Positions 44,398 to 53,442 are shown, counted from the stretch's first letter. The stretch is DNA of 64,000 bases from Brevundimonas sp. NIBR10 (GCF_027912515.1 NZ_CP115464.1:248001-312000); one strand, 5' to 3'. The notes: generated from the sequence alone by a model not told the origin. Translations and numbers: made by a program.

Positions 44398-46038
44398 ATG
44401 CGCCGCCTCGCCACATTCCGGGCCGACCGGCGGGGCGGGGTGGCGATCATTGCGGCCCTCGGCGGAGGACTTGCGTGCGCTTTGGCGGCCCTGACGGTCG
44501 ATGTCGGATCCCTGGCGCTCCATGCGAGGAACCTTCAGGGGGCGGCCGATCTGGCGGCGATGTCGGCGGCCATGGACATTCCCCGTGCGGAGGCGGCGGC
44601 CCAGGCGACGGCGACGGCGAACACCGGTGGTACGGTCAGTGTGGCGGTGGTCCGGGGGCGCTACACGGCCGATCGTGCGGTGGCCCCGGCGGCGCGGTTC
44701 AGCGCCGGTGACGTCGATCCGAACGCCGTGCGTGTAACCCTCAGCCAGCCGTCGCCGCTGTATTTCGGGCGGTTCGTGATGGGCCGGGACGCAGTGACAT
44801 TGACCCGGTCCGCGACCTCGGCGGCGACGGCGGAACCGCCGCGCGCGATGTTCTCGATCGGATCGCGGCTGGCGGCCCTGAACGGGGGGCTGGCCAACCA
44901 GCTGCTAGGCGGGCTGACCGGCGGATCGGTTTCGCTGAGCGTCATGGACTATGACGCCCTGGCCAAGGCCGACGTCAATCTGAAGACCCTCGGCGACGCC
45001 ATGATCGCCGACCTGCATCTCCAAGCGGGCGACTATGACGGCCTGCTGCAACAGAGCGTCGACCTCGGGCGGGCGCTGGACGTCATGCGGCCCCTGGTCG
45101 GCAGCCAGGCGTCCAGCGCCCTGTCGAGACTGACGTCGGCAGGCGCCGGAGTGGAGGTGAAGCTGGGCGACCTGATCGGTGCGGAGGCCGGTGCCGAAGA
45201 CGGTCTGGCCGGTGCGCTCGACGCCTCGGTCAATGCCCTGGATCTGGTCGTGGCCATGGCCGAGATCGGCGGCGGAGACCGGCAGGTGGCACTCGATCTG
45301 GGAGCCCAGACAGGGCTGGCCGAACTGAAGGTCTCGCTGGCCATCGGGGAGCGGCCCAACCGGTCGCCCTGGCTGACGGTCACGGGGGAGGGATCGCCGA
45401 TCGTCCGCACCGCCCAGGCGCGGCTGTATCTGAAGGCCCGCACATCGCAGAAGCTGTCGGGCCTCGCCCAGGTCAACCTGCCCATTCTGATCGAGCTGGC
45501 CTCGTCGGAGGCCCGGCTGGACGCCATCGACTGTACGCCCGGGCGCTCGGTGACGCTGGGCGTGCGTCCGGGGATCGCCAGGGCCTCGATCGGGGTGATC
45601 GACGAGACCCGGCTGGGGGATTTCAAACAGATCCTGGACCCTACCCCCGCGACCCTGATGTCGGTCCTGGGGTTGGTCAGCCTGACCGGCTCGGCCGAGG
45701 TCGAGGCGGCGGATCAGGGGTTCACGGCAGTGCCCTTTTCGGACGCCGACATCACGGCCCAAACGACCCGGACCGTGCGGACGACCGGGGCCCTGAACGG
45801 GATCGTGGTCAGTCTGTTGCAGCGGCTTCAGGTCAACGTTCAGGTCGTCGGCCTCGGCCTGGGGTTGGCAGGTATCGTGCAGGCGCTGGGCACATTGCTG
45901 GCACCGCTGGGCCCGGTGCTGGACGCGGCGATCAATCCGGTCCTGGACCTGCTGGGCCTGTCGTTCGGTGAAGCTGACGTGACGGTGCATGGCGCGACCT
46001 GTCCCAAGGCCGGGGGACGCGCGGCGCTGGTGGGTTGA
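44398..46038 (+). CDS. TadG-like Flp pilus-associated protein
   Basis: Protein of 546 residues. The N-terminal 60 residues match the TadG/TadE-like anchor: RRGGVAIIAALGGGLACALA, then VDVGSLALHARNLQGAADLA. The rest is a long exported domain, rich in Ala, Leu, Val and Asp, with a central repeat-poor part and a C-terminus with many Leu-Gly turns. Such proteins are secreted or anchored parts of Flp/Tad machineries or related orphans. No von Willebrand A motif is visible. It is coupled to the TadE-like gene. Confidence 0.75.
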   Translation: MRRLATFRADRRGGVAIIAALGGGLACALAALTVDVGSLALHARNLQGAADLAAMSAAMDIPRAEAAAQATATANTGGTVSVAVVRGRYTADRAVAPAARFSAGDVDPNAVRVTLSQPSPLYFGRFVMGRDAVTLTRSATSAATAEPPRAMFSIGSRLAALNGGLANQLLGGLTGGSVSLSVMDYDALAKADVNLKTLGDAMIADLHLQAGDYDGLLQQSVDLGRALDVMRPLVGSQASSALSRLTSAGAGVEVKLGDLIGAEAGAEDGLAGALDASVNALDLVVAMAEIGGGDRQVALDLGAQTGLAELKVSLAIGERPNRSPWLTVTGEGSPIVRTAQARLYLKARTSQKLSGLAQVNLPILIELASSEARLDAIDCTPGRSVTLGVRPGIARASIGVIDETRLGDFKQILDPTPATLMSVLGLVSLTGSAEVEAADQGFTAVPFSDADITAQTTRTVRTTGALNGIVVSLLQRLQVNVQVVGLGLGLAGIVQALGTLLAPLGPVLDAAINPVLDLLGLSFGEADVTVHGATCPKAGGRAALVG

Positions 46039-46085
46039 GGTGGCCAAGGCTTGAGGCAGGGCGCGGCTGGGTGCGATAGACGGGC

Positions 46086-46904
46086 ATGACCCAGATCGAC
46101 ACGCCCCCGGCGACACCGTCCGACATGACCTATGCCCGCTATCTGGGGCTGGACCGTCTGCTGTCGGCCCAGGACCCATTCTCGGACGAACACGACGAGA
46201 TGCTGTTCGTCATCATCCACCAGACCAAGGAACTGTGGCTCAAGCAGATCCTGCATGAGGTGGCCCTGGCCCAGTCGCTGGTGCGGAACGGCGATCTGGT
46301 TCCGGCCTACAAGTCGCTGGCCCGGGTCAGCCGCATCCAGTCGGTGATGACCCAGAGCTGGGACATCCTGGCCACCATGACCCCCGCCGACTATCTGCGG
46401 TTCCGGGGCGTGCTGGGGTCGAGTTCTGGCTTCCAGAGCGACCAGTTCCGGCGCTTCGAGGCCATGCTGGGGCTCAAGGACGCGAGGTTCCTGAGTTTTC
46501 AGGAGGACCGGCCCGAGGCGCATGCCGCTCTGGCCGAGGCGATCGCCGCCCCCAGCCTGTATGACGACACCCTGGCACAGCTGGCCAAGGCGGGATTGCC
46601 GGTTCCGCCCGACGTACTGGGCCGGGACGTCAGCCGGCCCTACCAGCCGTCGGAAGGGGTCGAGGCGGCCTGGCTTGAGGTCTATCGCGACACCGAGCGG
46701 TGGTGGGCCTTCTATCAGCTGGCCGAGAAGCTGGTGGACCTGGACGACGCCCTGCTGACCTGGCGGCACAAGCATGTGGTCACCATCGAGCGGATCATCG
46801 GGCGCAGGCGAGGCACGGGCGGCACCGAGGGCGTGGCCTATCTGACCTCGACGCTGGAGAAGCGGTGCTTCCCCGAACTGTGGTCGCTCCGCACGAAGCT
46901 GTGA
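46086..46904 (+). CDS. kynA: Tryptophan 2,3-dioxygenase
   Basis: Heme enzyme of 272 residues that opens tryptophan to N-formylkynurenine, the first step of the kynurenine pathway. Signatures: MTYARYLGLDRLLSAQ, DEMLFVIIHQTKELWLKQIL (substrate-binding Phe/His/Tyr region), FRGVLGSSSGFQSDQFR, and the axial His in WRHKHVVTIERIIG followed by GTGGTEGVAYLTSTLEKRCF. Length and motifs are complete. kynB and kynU are not in the window. Confidence 0.96.
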   Translation: MTQIDTPPATPSDMTYARYLGLDRLLSAQDPFSDEHDEMLFVIIHQTKELWLKQILHEVALAQSLVRNGDLVPAYKSLARVSRIQSVMTQSWDILATMTPADYLRFRGVLGSSSGFQSDQFRRFEAMLGLKDARFLSFQEDRPEAHAALAEAIAAPSLYDDTLAQLAKAGLPVPPDVLGRDVSRPYQPSEGVEAAWLEVYRDTERWWAFYQLAEKLVDLDDALLTWRHKHVVTIERIIGRRRGTGGTEGVAYLTSTLEKRCFPELWSLRTKL

Positions 46905-46937
46905 TGGCGGCTTGATCGTCGCAGCCCCGATCCCGCC

Positions 46938-46962
46938 GCAACCGAGGGCCAGCGTGACCGTT
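46938..46962 (+). promoter_or_regulatory. Imperfect EcfG promoter of the DUF2383 gene
   Basis: GCAAC (46938-46942), 16-base spacer, CGTT (46959-46962), one mismatch in the -35 element. It is 25 bases before the ATG, whose ribosome-binding site GGAGG is clear. Confidence 0.35.
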
Positions 46963-46987
46963 ACCGTCATCAAGACCGGAGGTTACG

Positions 46988-47467
46988 ATGTCCAACAAGC
47001 ACGACATTCATGTTCTGAACGAGCTGATCGGGGCGACCCTCGACAGCGCAGAGCGGCTGGAGAAGGTCTCCGGCGACAGTGACAGCACGGGGCACAGCAC
47101 TCTGTTCGCGAGCCTGGCGTCCGAGCGGCGCGAGATGGCCCAGAGCCTGGCCGATACGGTGCGGGCCCTGGGGGGCCAGCCGCACGACGGCGGGTCGATC
47201 CTGGCCAAGGCGCAGCGGGCCGTGATGGACATCAGCCAGGCGATCATGCCCGCCGAGGCCGGGATCGTCGGTGCCGCCGACCGGGGCGAGACCGAGCTGG
47301 ACCGCCGGTTCGAGGCCGCCATCAAGGACGAGCGGCTGGCCGCGACCACGCGCGAGACCCTGCGCCGGGCCCACGCAGCCATCCACCGCGAGACCCGCGA
47401 GGTCCACGACCTGCACACCAGCCTGGAGAGCCAGAGGGATGTGAGTTCGGGCCTCTACCCTCAGTAA
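46988..47467 (+). CDS. DUF2383 (PA2169-like) four-helix protein
   Basis: Protein of 159 residues predicted all-helical, of the ferritin-like DUF2383 family: HDIHVLNELIGATLDSAERL, then LASERREMAQSLADTVRALG and GQPHDGGSILAKAQRAVMDI. No full di-iron ligand set is obvious. PA2169-like genes are commonly stress- or stationary-phase-induced. A near-consensus EcfG promoter lies upstream. Alone in its transcription unit. Confidence 0.8.
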   Translation: MSNKHDIHVLNELIGATLDSAERLEKVSGDSDSTGHSTLFASLASERREMAQSLADTVRALGGQPHDGGSILAKAQRAVMDISQAIMPAEAGIVGAADRGETELDRRFEAAIKDERLAATTRETLRRAHAAIHRETREVHDLHTSLESQRDVSSGLYPQ

Positions 47468-47484
47468 CTCACTGATGTGCAATG

Positions 47485-47514
47485 AAAAAAGGCCCCGATC
47501 GCGAGATCGGGGCC
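47485..47514 (-). terminator. Intrinsic terminator after rplS
   Basis: GGCCCCGATC/GATCGGGGCC with a GCGA loop, followed on the minus strand by TTTTTT; 34 bases past the rplS stop. Confidence 0.88.
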
Positions 47515-47548
47515 TCTGTCATTTGGACGGGTCACGCGACCCGCAACA

Positions 47549-47977
47549 TCATGCTTCGTCGGTCGACTTGTCGGCGGTGCCGGTGACGGGGACGACGGCG
47601 CCCTTGGCGGGGCGGACGGTCTGGCGTTCGGCGATCCGGGCCGACTTGCCGCGACGGTCACGCAGGTAATAGAGCTTGGCGCGCCGGACGACGCCGCGAC
47701 GCTTGACTTCGATCGCGTCGATGTTCGGCGACAGGATGGGGAATTTGCGCTCGACGCCTTCGCCGAACGAGATCTTGCGGACGGTGAAGCTCTCGTTCAC
47801 GCCGCCGCCGTCGCGGGCGATGCAGACGCCTTCGAAGGCCTGGATGCGTTCGCGCTCGCCTTCCTTGATCTTGACCATGACGCGCAGGGTGTCGCCGGGC
47901 TGGAAGTCGGGGATCGCGCGGACGGCGATCAGGCGGGCTTTTTCTTCGGCTTCGATGGTCTGAAGGATGTTGGCCAT
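47549..47977 (-). CDS. rplS: 50S ribosomal protein L19
   Basis: L19 of 142 residues, located at the 30S-50S interface. Signatures: [40 protein letters not shown] and [20 protein letters not shown]. The C-terminal 20 residues after ARIAERQ are a variable extension ending DKSTDEA. It is 6 bases after trmD, the common trmD-rplS pairing, and is followed by a strong terminator. Confidence 0.97.
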   Translation of the reverse strand: MANILQTIEAEEKARLIAVRAIPDFQPGDTLRVMVKIKEGERERIQAFEGVCIARDGGGVNESFTVRKISFGEGVERKFPILSPNIDAIEVKRRGVVRRAKLYYLRDRRGKSARIAERQTVRPAKGAVVPVTGTADKSTDEA

Positions 47978-47983
47978 GGTCTT

Positions 47984-48733
47984 CTATTCTCCTCGGGCTT
48001 TGGCGCCCTTTAGCTTTGATTTGGCGGAAGATTCCGCAGGTTGATTTGCCAGATGCGCCGCCCAGAGATCCGGCCGACGCTCCCGCGTAGTTTGCTCCCT
48101 TTGTTGCTGCCGCCACGCGGCCATCTTGCGATGGTCGCCGGACAACAGCACCTCGGGGATCTCCAGCCCCTCGAACGTCCGTGGTCGCGTGTACTGCGGG
48201 TGTTCCAGAAGGCCGTCCTCGAAGCTTTCGGTGGACAGGCTGTCCGCCTGGCCGAGCACTCCGGGGATCAGTCGTACGCACGCCTCGATCACCAGCATCG
48301 CCGCCGCCTCGCCACCGGCGAGAACCGCGTCTCCGACAGAGACCTCCTCGAACCCGCGTGCGTCGAGCACCCGCTGGTCCACCCCCTCGAACCGGCCGCA
48401 CAGGACGGTGATCCCGTCCGCCGCAGCCCACTCTTTCACTCTCGCCTGGGTCATGGGCCGACCGCGTGCGCTCATGTACAAAAGCGGCCGGGACGACCCC
48501 TCGACACTGTCCAGTGCCCGGGCCACCACGTCCGCCTTCAGAACCTGTCCTGGGCCGCCACCCGCAGGGGTGTCGTCCAGGAAGCCGCGCCTATCCTCGG
48601 AAAAGGCCCGAATGTCAACCAGATCGAGACTCCACAGCCCCTTCTCGCGCCAGGCCGTGCCGATCAGCGACACGCCGAGCGGCCCCGGAAAGGCCTCCGG
48701 GAACATGGTCAGGACGGTGGCGGTGAAGGGCAT
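47984..48733 (-). CDS. trmD: tRNA (guanine-N1-37)-methyltransferase TrmD
   Basis: SPOUT-class enzyme of 249 residues that methylates G37 of tRNAs and prevents frameshifting. It has [40 protein letters not shown], the knot region [20 protein letters not shown] and [20 protein letters not shown]. The ATG at 48733 gives the canonical [12 protein letters not shown] start; the frame stays open to 48814 in Ser/Asp-rich sequence with no match. rpsP and rimM, its usual companions, are not found upstream: the next gene is a nuclease-fold protein. Confidence 0.95.
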   Translation of the reverse strand: MPFTATVLTMFPEAFPGPLGVSLIGTAWREKGLWSLDLVDIRAFSEDRRGFLDDTPAGGGPGQVLKADVVARALDSVEGSSRPLLYMSARGRPMTQARVKEWAAADGITVLCGRFEGVDQRVLDARGFEEVSVGDAVLAGGEAAAMLVIEACVRLIPGVLGQADSLSTESFEDGLLEHPQYTRPRTFEGLEIPEVLLSGDHRKMAAWRQQQREQTTRERRPDLWAAHLANQPAESSAKSKLKGAKARGE

Positions 48734-48979
48734 GGGGAGGATCGGGGAGCCGAAGAGAAAAACAGGGTCTGAATGGTCCGAATAGTCTGAAATCGCCGGG
48801 CGGCCCCGGTCCACTCAGGCGCGAGACGCCATTATAGTCGAGCCGGAAGCTACGCTATGTCGAAGGCACCAGAATTCTGCTCAAGCTTTGTTTTATAAAC
48901 AGAAAATCCAGCAGCTTTGGCTTGTTGATCGAGGCTGGGTGCGCGACTGGGCAGTCATCATGATCTGATCGGCCCGAGA

Positions 48980-49924
48980 CTACCCGCCCTCGTAAGCGCG
49001 TTGGAGAAGGGGCTGGGCCTTAGCGAGGTCATCCAGAGTGCGCATGGAGACCTCCAGGTCCCCGGTGCCGAAGTGGCCGATCTTGCGGACATCGCGTGTG
49101 AACCCTTCTTCCAACACCACGGTGTCAGGGTTGAGCTTGAGGAAGGCGGTAACGACCTTGGCTTGAGGAAAAACTTCAACGCACGCAAAATTCTTGATCC
49201 GCTTGAAGGCAACGTAGAGCTTCACTTCCTTCATCTGAACGTCGTCGCCCATGCCAAGCAGCGACGCGGCCAAGCTATCGTAAATCTCCCGCAGTTCCGG
49301 GGAGGCATTGCCAATCCGGTAGGCGATCAGTTGCGATTGTGATGGACCTTTGCTGATCGCATTGGCGGGAACGGACGCCACCTCAACTGAACTCGATGCC
49401 GGCACAGTGATCTTGGCTATCCGAGGCGTGTGGACTTGCTCGATCATCAATAGCTCGTCCGCAAATCGCCGATAGCGGATCAGTTCAATGCTTCGATTGA
49501 TCTGCTTCACGGCGTGGCCGTCATAGCGGGTGAAGTCGCCCGCGATGCAGATCAGGCGCGGCGCGCTCCACTCCACCTTGGTCGCCACATCCTGGCCGAG
49601 AACGTCCATGACGAGCCACTGGAACTCCTTTTTGTGATCCATCAGCCAGTCGAGGTAGAACAGGCCCTGATTGATCACGTTCTCATTGAGGGAACGCTTG
49701 TATTCGATGATGACGGGGCTGCCGTCTTCGTCGATTCCCAACGAGTCGATCCGGCCGCCGTGCACGGGGCCGGTGCTGTATTCGGACGCAAGGAAGCGAA
49801 CCCCGAGTATCGTTTCGAGATTCTTCTCAAACAGGTTTTGAAGTGATTTCTCGACTTGCGGACTTTGTGTCGGCAACTCGGTCACGCCGGGCTGGCCAAG
49901 CCGAAATAGTTTGATATCGCTCAT
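48980..49924 (-). CDS. NucS/PD-(D/E)XK-like nuclease-fold protein with DUF5655-like domain
   Basis: Protein of 314 residues. The N-terminal half (about 25-125) holds a PD-(D/E)XK-type core: GGRIDSLGIDEDGSPVIIEY and then K-R-S, with catalytic D, E and K of the RecB/NucS fold. The C-terminal half (about 200-310) resembles DUF5655 (YVAFKRIKNFACVEVFPQAK). It probably binds DNA; whether it cuts is unknown. Base composition is less GC-rich than its neighbours, and an AT-rich gap precedes trmD, which suggests acquisition. A defence or repair role is possible. Confidence 0.72.
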   Translation of the reverse strand: MSDIKLFRLGQPGVTELPTQSPQVEKSLQNLFEKNLETILGVRFLASEYSTGPVHGGRIDSLGIDEDGSPVIIEYKRSLNENVINQGLFYLDWLMDHKKEFQWLVMDVLGQDVATKVEWSAPRLICIAGDFTRYDGHAVKQINRSIELIRYRRFADELLMIEQVHTPRIAKITVPASSSVEVASVPANAISKGPSQSQLIAYRIGNASPELREIYDSLAASLLGMGDDVQMKEVKLYVAFKRIKNFACVEVFPQAKVVTAFLKLNPDTVVLEEGFTRDVRKIGHFGTGDLEVSMRTLDDLAKAQPLLQRAYEGG

Positions 49925-49958
49925 GATGTTTTCCCCACTTCGACCTCATGAGACATGA

Positions 49959-51617
49959 TCATCCGCCCCTCAACCCCGTGATCGTCCGGCCCGGTGCGAT
50001 GTCCTCGGCCGAGGTGATCAGGTGGACGATGGCGGGTTGTCCGGCGTTGCGGGCGGCGGCGAGGGCGGCGGGGAAGCCTTGCGTGGTTTCGCATCGGATG
50101 CCGAAGGCACCGAAGGCCCGGGCGTACTGGACGAAGTCGGGGTTCTTCAGGTCGGTGGCGATGACGCGGCCGGGATAGTCGCGTTCCTGGTGCATGCGGA
50201 TGGTGCCGTAGGTGCCGTTGTCGACGATGACGGTGACGGTGTTGATCCCGTACTGGACCGCCGTAGCCAGCTCCTGGCCGGTCATCAGATATTCGCCGTC
50301 GCCGGCGACGCAGATCACGTCGCGATCCGGATACAGGCATTTGGCGGCGACGGCGGCGGGGTAGCCGTAGCCCATGGCCCCCGACGTCGGTGCCAGCTGG
50401 GTGTGCATGGCGGTGTGCGGAAAGAACCGGTGCAGCCAGGCGGCGTAGTTGCCGGCGCCGTTGGTGATGATCGCGTCAGCGGGCAGGACGGCCCGCAGAT
50501 GGGCCATGCATTCGCTCATGTTCGCCGCGCCGGTGACCGGGATGGGCGTGGTGAAGACTTCCCACGCGGCGTGGCCCGCGTTCGCCTGATCGTGCCAGGT
50601 GCGGCCGGGCTCGATTTCCGACAGAGCCAGGGCGGCCAGCGACACGTCGGCGGCGGCGCTCATCAGGGGCGGCCAGACGCGGCCCAGTTCCTCGGGGCCC
50701 GGGTGGATGTGGATCAGGGAGGTCGGGGTCACCTCGCGATCCAGCAATGTGTAGCCCTGGGTCGGGTTCTCCCCCAGCCGGGCCCCGACGGCGATGATCA
50801 GGTCGGCGTCCCGGACCCGCTGGACCAGCGCCGGATTGGGACCCAGGCCCAGGTCGCCGACATAGTTGGGCCGGTCGTTGGAGATCAGGTCCTTCCTGCG
50901 GAACGACAGGGCGAGCGGCAGGCCGATCCGCTCGGCCCAGTCGCCGATGGCGGTCGTGGCTTCCTGCGTCCAGCCAGAGCCGCCAAGAACTAGCAGCGGC
51001 CTTTCCGCCTTCGCCAGATGCGAGCCAACCTCGGCGACGAAGGCGGGATCCAGCGCCGACCGGGCGGGGGTCACAGGGCGGATCGCGGCGGGGCCTCCGT
51101 CGGCCTCCAGCACATCCTCGGGCAGGGCGATGACGACCGGGCCCATTCGGCCCTGTAGCGCGGTGGCGAAGGCGCGCTCGACGACCTCGACCGTGCGCGT
51201 GCTCGTTTCCAGCTCGGTCGCCCATTTGGCCAGGCCACCGAAGACTTCGCGGTAGTCTACCTCCTGAAAGGCGCCGCGACCGCGATCGGAGATGGCGATC
51301 TGGCCCACGAACAGGATCATCGGGGTCGAATCCTGATGCGCCGTATGGACGCCGATCGAAGCGTGTGTGGCGCCCGGCCCGCGCGTGACCATGCAGACGC
51401 CCGGGCGGCCGGTCAGCTTGCCATAGGCCTCGGCCATGTTGGCCGCGCCGGCCTCGTGGCGGCAGGTGATGACCTGAATGCGGTCGGTGACGTCAGCCAG
51501 GGCGTCCAGGACGGCCAGATAGCTCTCGCCGGGCACGCAGAAGACCCGGTCGATACCGTTCATGACGAGGGTTTCGACCAGGCGGCGGGCGGTGGTGACG
51601 TGTGCTTTCTCGGACAT
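49959..51617 (-). CDS. Acetolactate synthase-like TPP-dependent enzyme
   Basis: Protein of 552 residues with the three-domain TPP fold: an N-terminal PYR domain with the conserved Glu in TCRHEAGAANMAEAYGKLTG, a central domain (about 195-330), and a C-terminal PP domain with GDGEYLMTGQELATAVQYGI and the cofactor Asn in VIVDNGTYGTIRM. The family includes acetolactate synthase, benzoylformate decarboxylase and oxalyl-CoA decarboxylase. No small regulatory subunit gene (ilvN) is adjacent, so it is probably a catabolic or orphan member. Substrate undetermined. Confidence 0.82.
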   Translation of the reverse strand: MSEKAHVTTARRLVETLVMNGIDRVFCVPGESYLAVLDALADVTDRIQVITCRHEAGAANMAEAYGKLTGRPGVCMVTRGPGATHASIGVHTAHQDSTPMILFVGQIAISDRGRGAFQEVDYREVFGGLAKWATELETSTRTVEVVERAFATALQGRMGPVVIALPEDVLEADGGPAAIRPVTPARSALDPAFVAEVGSHLAKAERPLLVLGGSGWTQEATTAIGDWAERIGLPLALSFRRKDLISNDRPNYVGDLGLGPNPALVQRVRDADLIIAVGARLGENPTQGYTLLDREVTPTSLIHIHPGPEELGRVWPPLMSAAADVSLAALALSEIEPGRTWHDQANAGHAAWEVFTTPIPVTGAANMSECMAHLRAVLPADAIITNGAGNYAAWLHRFFPHTAMHTQLAPTSGAMGYGYPAAVAAKCLYPDRDVICVAGDGEYLMTGQELATAVQYGINTVTVIVDNGTYGTIRMHQERDYPGRVIATDLKNPDFVQYARAFGAFGIRCETTQGFPAALAAARNAGQPAIVHLITSAEDIAPGRTITGLRGG

Positions 51618-51654
51618 GAAGCAGGATTAGCAGAGGACCGGACGGCTTGGCGAT

Positions 51655-51679
51655 GGAACCTGCGGCCAAGCTCGCCGTT
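51655..51679 (+). promoter_or_regulatory. EcfG promoter of the entericidin gene
   Basis: GGAAC (51655-51659), 16-base spacer, CGTT (51676-51679): exact consensus, 31 bases before the ATG. Confidence 0.82.
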
Positions 51680-51710
51680 GTGGAAGCGTCACCATTCAGG
51701 AGTTCTCCCC

Positions 51711-51848
51711 ATGCGCAAGATCATCGCCCTCTCCATCGTCGCCGCCGCCCTGGCCGTTTCGGCCTGCAACACCGTGTCTGGCGTCGGCCGTGACGTCTCC
51801 GCCGCCGGTTCGGCCGTGACCCAGGGTGCCGAGACCGCCAAGAACTGA
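51711..51848 (+). CDS. Entericidin-like small lipoprotein
   Basis: 45-residue lipoprotein: signal peptide MRKIIALSIVAAALAVSACN with lipobox VSAC (Cys19), then a short amphipathic segment TVSGVGRDVSAAGSAVTQGA ending TAKN. This is the EcnA/EcnB (entericidin) pattern of small membrane-active lipoproteins linked to programmed lysis or stationary phase in enterics; function in alphaproteobacteria is not settled. AGGAGTTCTCCCC supplies the ribosome-binding site. An exact EcfG promoter and an intrinsic terminator frame it as a single-gene stress transcript. Confidence 0.88.
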   Translation: MRKIIALSIVAAALAVSACNTVSGVGRDVSAAGSAVTQGAETAKN

Positions 51849-51870
51849 TCTTCGACCCGGTTCGAGGATG

Positions 51871-51898
51871 GAAAGGCCCGCCCCACGGCGGGCCTTTC
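51871..51898 (+). terminator. Intrinsic terminator after the entericidin gene
   Basis: GAAAGGCCCGCC/GGCGGGCCTTTC with a 4-base loop, 22 bases after the stop. Confidence 0.8.
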
Positions 51899-51961
51899 TG
51901 CGTTTCAAGCGTCACAGTATCGGGATAGGGTCGCGGCCCTGACCTTCTGTGGAGCACGAAG

Positions 51962-52354
51962 ATGGGTATTCTGGACAGCGTCCTGGGCGGACTGGGCGAA
52001 CAGGCGGGCGGCGGGATCGCCGACCTGCTGAAGGGTCAGGGCGGGGTCGCAGGGATCGCCGAAAAATTCGGCCAGAAGGGTCTGGGCGACGTCGCGGCGT
52101 CCTGGATCGGCACGGGCGGCAACATCAGCATCACGCCCGAACAGATCCAGTCGGTGATCGGCCAGGGCCCAATCGCCGACTTCGCGAAAAAGCTGGGCGT
52201 GTCGCCCGAACAGGCCAGCCAGACCCTGGCCGGTCTTCTGCCCGAGGCGATCGATCGTCTGACCCCGAACGGCAATGCCGCCGAGGCCGGCGGCCTGCTG
52301 GATCAGCTGCCGGGCGGTCTGGGCGACATGATCGGCGGCTTCCTCAAGAAATAG
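51962..52354 (+). CDS. YidB-family protein (DUF937)
   Basis: Protein of 130 residues, mostly helical with Gly-rich turns: MGILDSVLGGLGEQAGGGIA at the start and the core GDVAASWIGTGGNISITPEQ IQSVIG with LLPEAIDRLTPNG near the end, matching YidB/DUF937. The role is unknown. It sits between the entericidin and a convergent ABC gene (12-base gap). No recognisable EcfG promoter before it. Confidence 0.87.
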   Translation: MGILDSVLGGLGEQAGGGIADLLKGQGGVAGIAEKFGQKGLGDVAASWIGTGGNISITPEQIQSVIGQGPIADFAKKLGVSPEQASQTLAGLLPEAIDRLTPNGNAAEAGGLLDQLPGGLGDMIGGFLKK

Positions 52355-52366
52355 CCGCCGGCCGCG

Positions 52367-53341
52367 TCAGTCCTTCGTGGGGCTGACGCGGCTGGTGTCG
52401 CCATAGGTCAGGGCCAGGAAGACGTCTTCCAGGTCCGGGTCCTCGGTGGTGATGTCGGCGATGGTGACACCGGCTGCGCGCACGGCGGCCAGCACCTGTT
52501 CGACCGAGGACTGGCCCTTCTTGTAGGTGATCGAAAACGCGCCGTTCGGGCGGGCGACGACGTCGAAGCCGGGCACGGTCGGCAGGGCACTGAGTTCACC
52601 CTCGGGGGTAACGATGACGTTCCTCGTATCCAGCCGGCGCAGCAGCACAGGGGTCGGCTCGCAGGCCACGACCTCGCCCCGGTTCATGATGGCGATCGTG
52701 TCGCACAGCGCCTGGGCTTCTTCGAGGTAGTGGGTGGTCAGCAGGATGGTCACGCCCTCGGCATTGATGCGCCGGACATAGTCCCACAGCTGGCGACGCA
52801 GCTCGACGTCCACACCGGCCGTGGGCTCGTCCAGGATCAGCACGGGCGGGTTGTGGACCAGGGCCTTGGCCACCATCAGCCGCCGCTTCATGCCGCCGGA
52901 CAGGGCGCGGACATAGGCATGGGCCTTGTCCGACAGACCCAGAGCGGCCAGCAGTTCGTCGGAGCGGCGCTCGGAGGCCGGCACACCATAGAACCCCGCC
53001 TGGACCTCAAGCGATTCACGCGGGGTGAAGAAGACGTCGGACACGATCTCCTGAGGTACGACGCCGAGCGCGGCGCGGGCGTCACGCGGGCGCTGGTCGA
53101 TGTCGCGCCCCCAGACGGCGGCGGTGCCACCCGTCTTGTTGACCACACCGGCCAGGATGTTGATCAGGGTCGACTTGCCCGCGCCGTTGGGGCCCAGCAG
53201 GCCGAACATCGAGCCGCGCGGGATGACCAGGTCGACGCCGCGCAATGCCGTCTTGGGCGGCGCCTTCTTGGTGCCGGCGTAGGTCTTTTCCAGCCCGCGC
53301 ACCTCGATGGCGTTGACGGGGAGGGCTTCGGTGTCGGTCAT
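52367..53341 (-). CDS. ABC-2-type transporter ATP-binding protein
   Basis: ATPase of 324 residues: Walker A GLLGPNGAGKSTLIN, Q-loop near VVPQEIVSD, signature LSGGMKRRLMVAKALVHNPP, Walker B VLILDEPTAGVDVELR and the switch His (LLTTHYLEEAQ). A C-terminal extension of about 90 residues matches the DUF4162-type end of multidrug or polysaccharide exporters (DrrA/NodI type). The permease normally encoded next to it is absent on either side. The ATG at 53341 is preferred over 53362 for alignment with the family. Confidence 0.88.
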   Translation of the reverse strand: MTDTEALPVNAIEVRGLEKTYAGTKKAPPKTALRGVDLVIPRGSMFGLLGPNGAGKSTLINILAGVVNKTGGTAAVWGRDIDQRPRDARAALGVVPQEIVSDVFFTPRESLEVQAGFYGVPASERRSDELLAALGLSDKAHAYVRALSGGMKRRLMVAKALVHNPPVLILDEPTAGVDVELRRQLWDYVRRINAEGVTILLTTHYLEEAQALCDTIAIMNRGEVVACEPTPVLLRRLDTRNVIVTPEGELSALPTVPGFDVVARPNGAFSITYKKGQSSVEQVLAAVRAAGVTIADITTEDPDLEDVFLALTYGDTSRVSPTKD

Positions 53342-53442
53342 GCGGTCTTTCGGTAGAGCCACGCAGAGGTTCGTTTGACGGGGGCGGGGCCTCGGCCCTA
53401 GTTATGCGCACCTCCCCGTCCCGCCAAGGTCACGCGTCGAAA

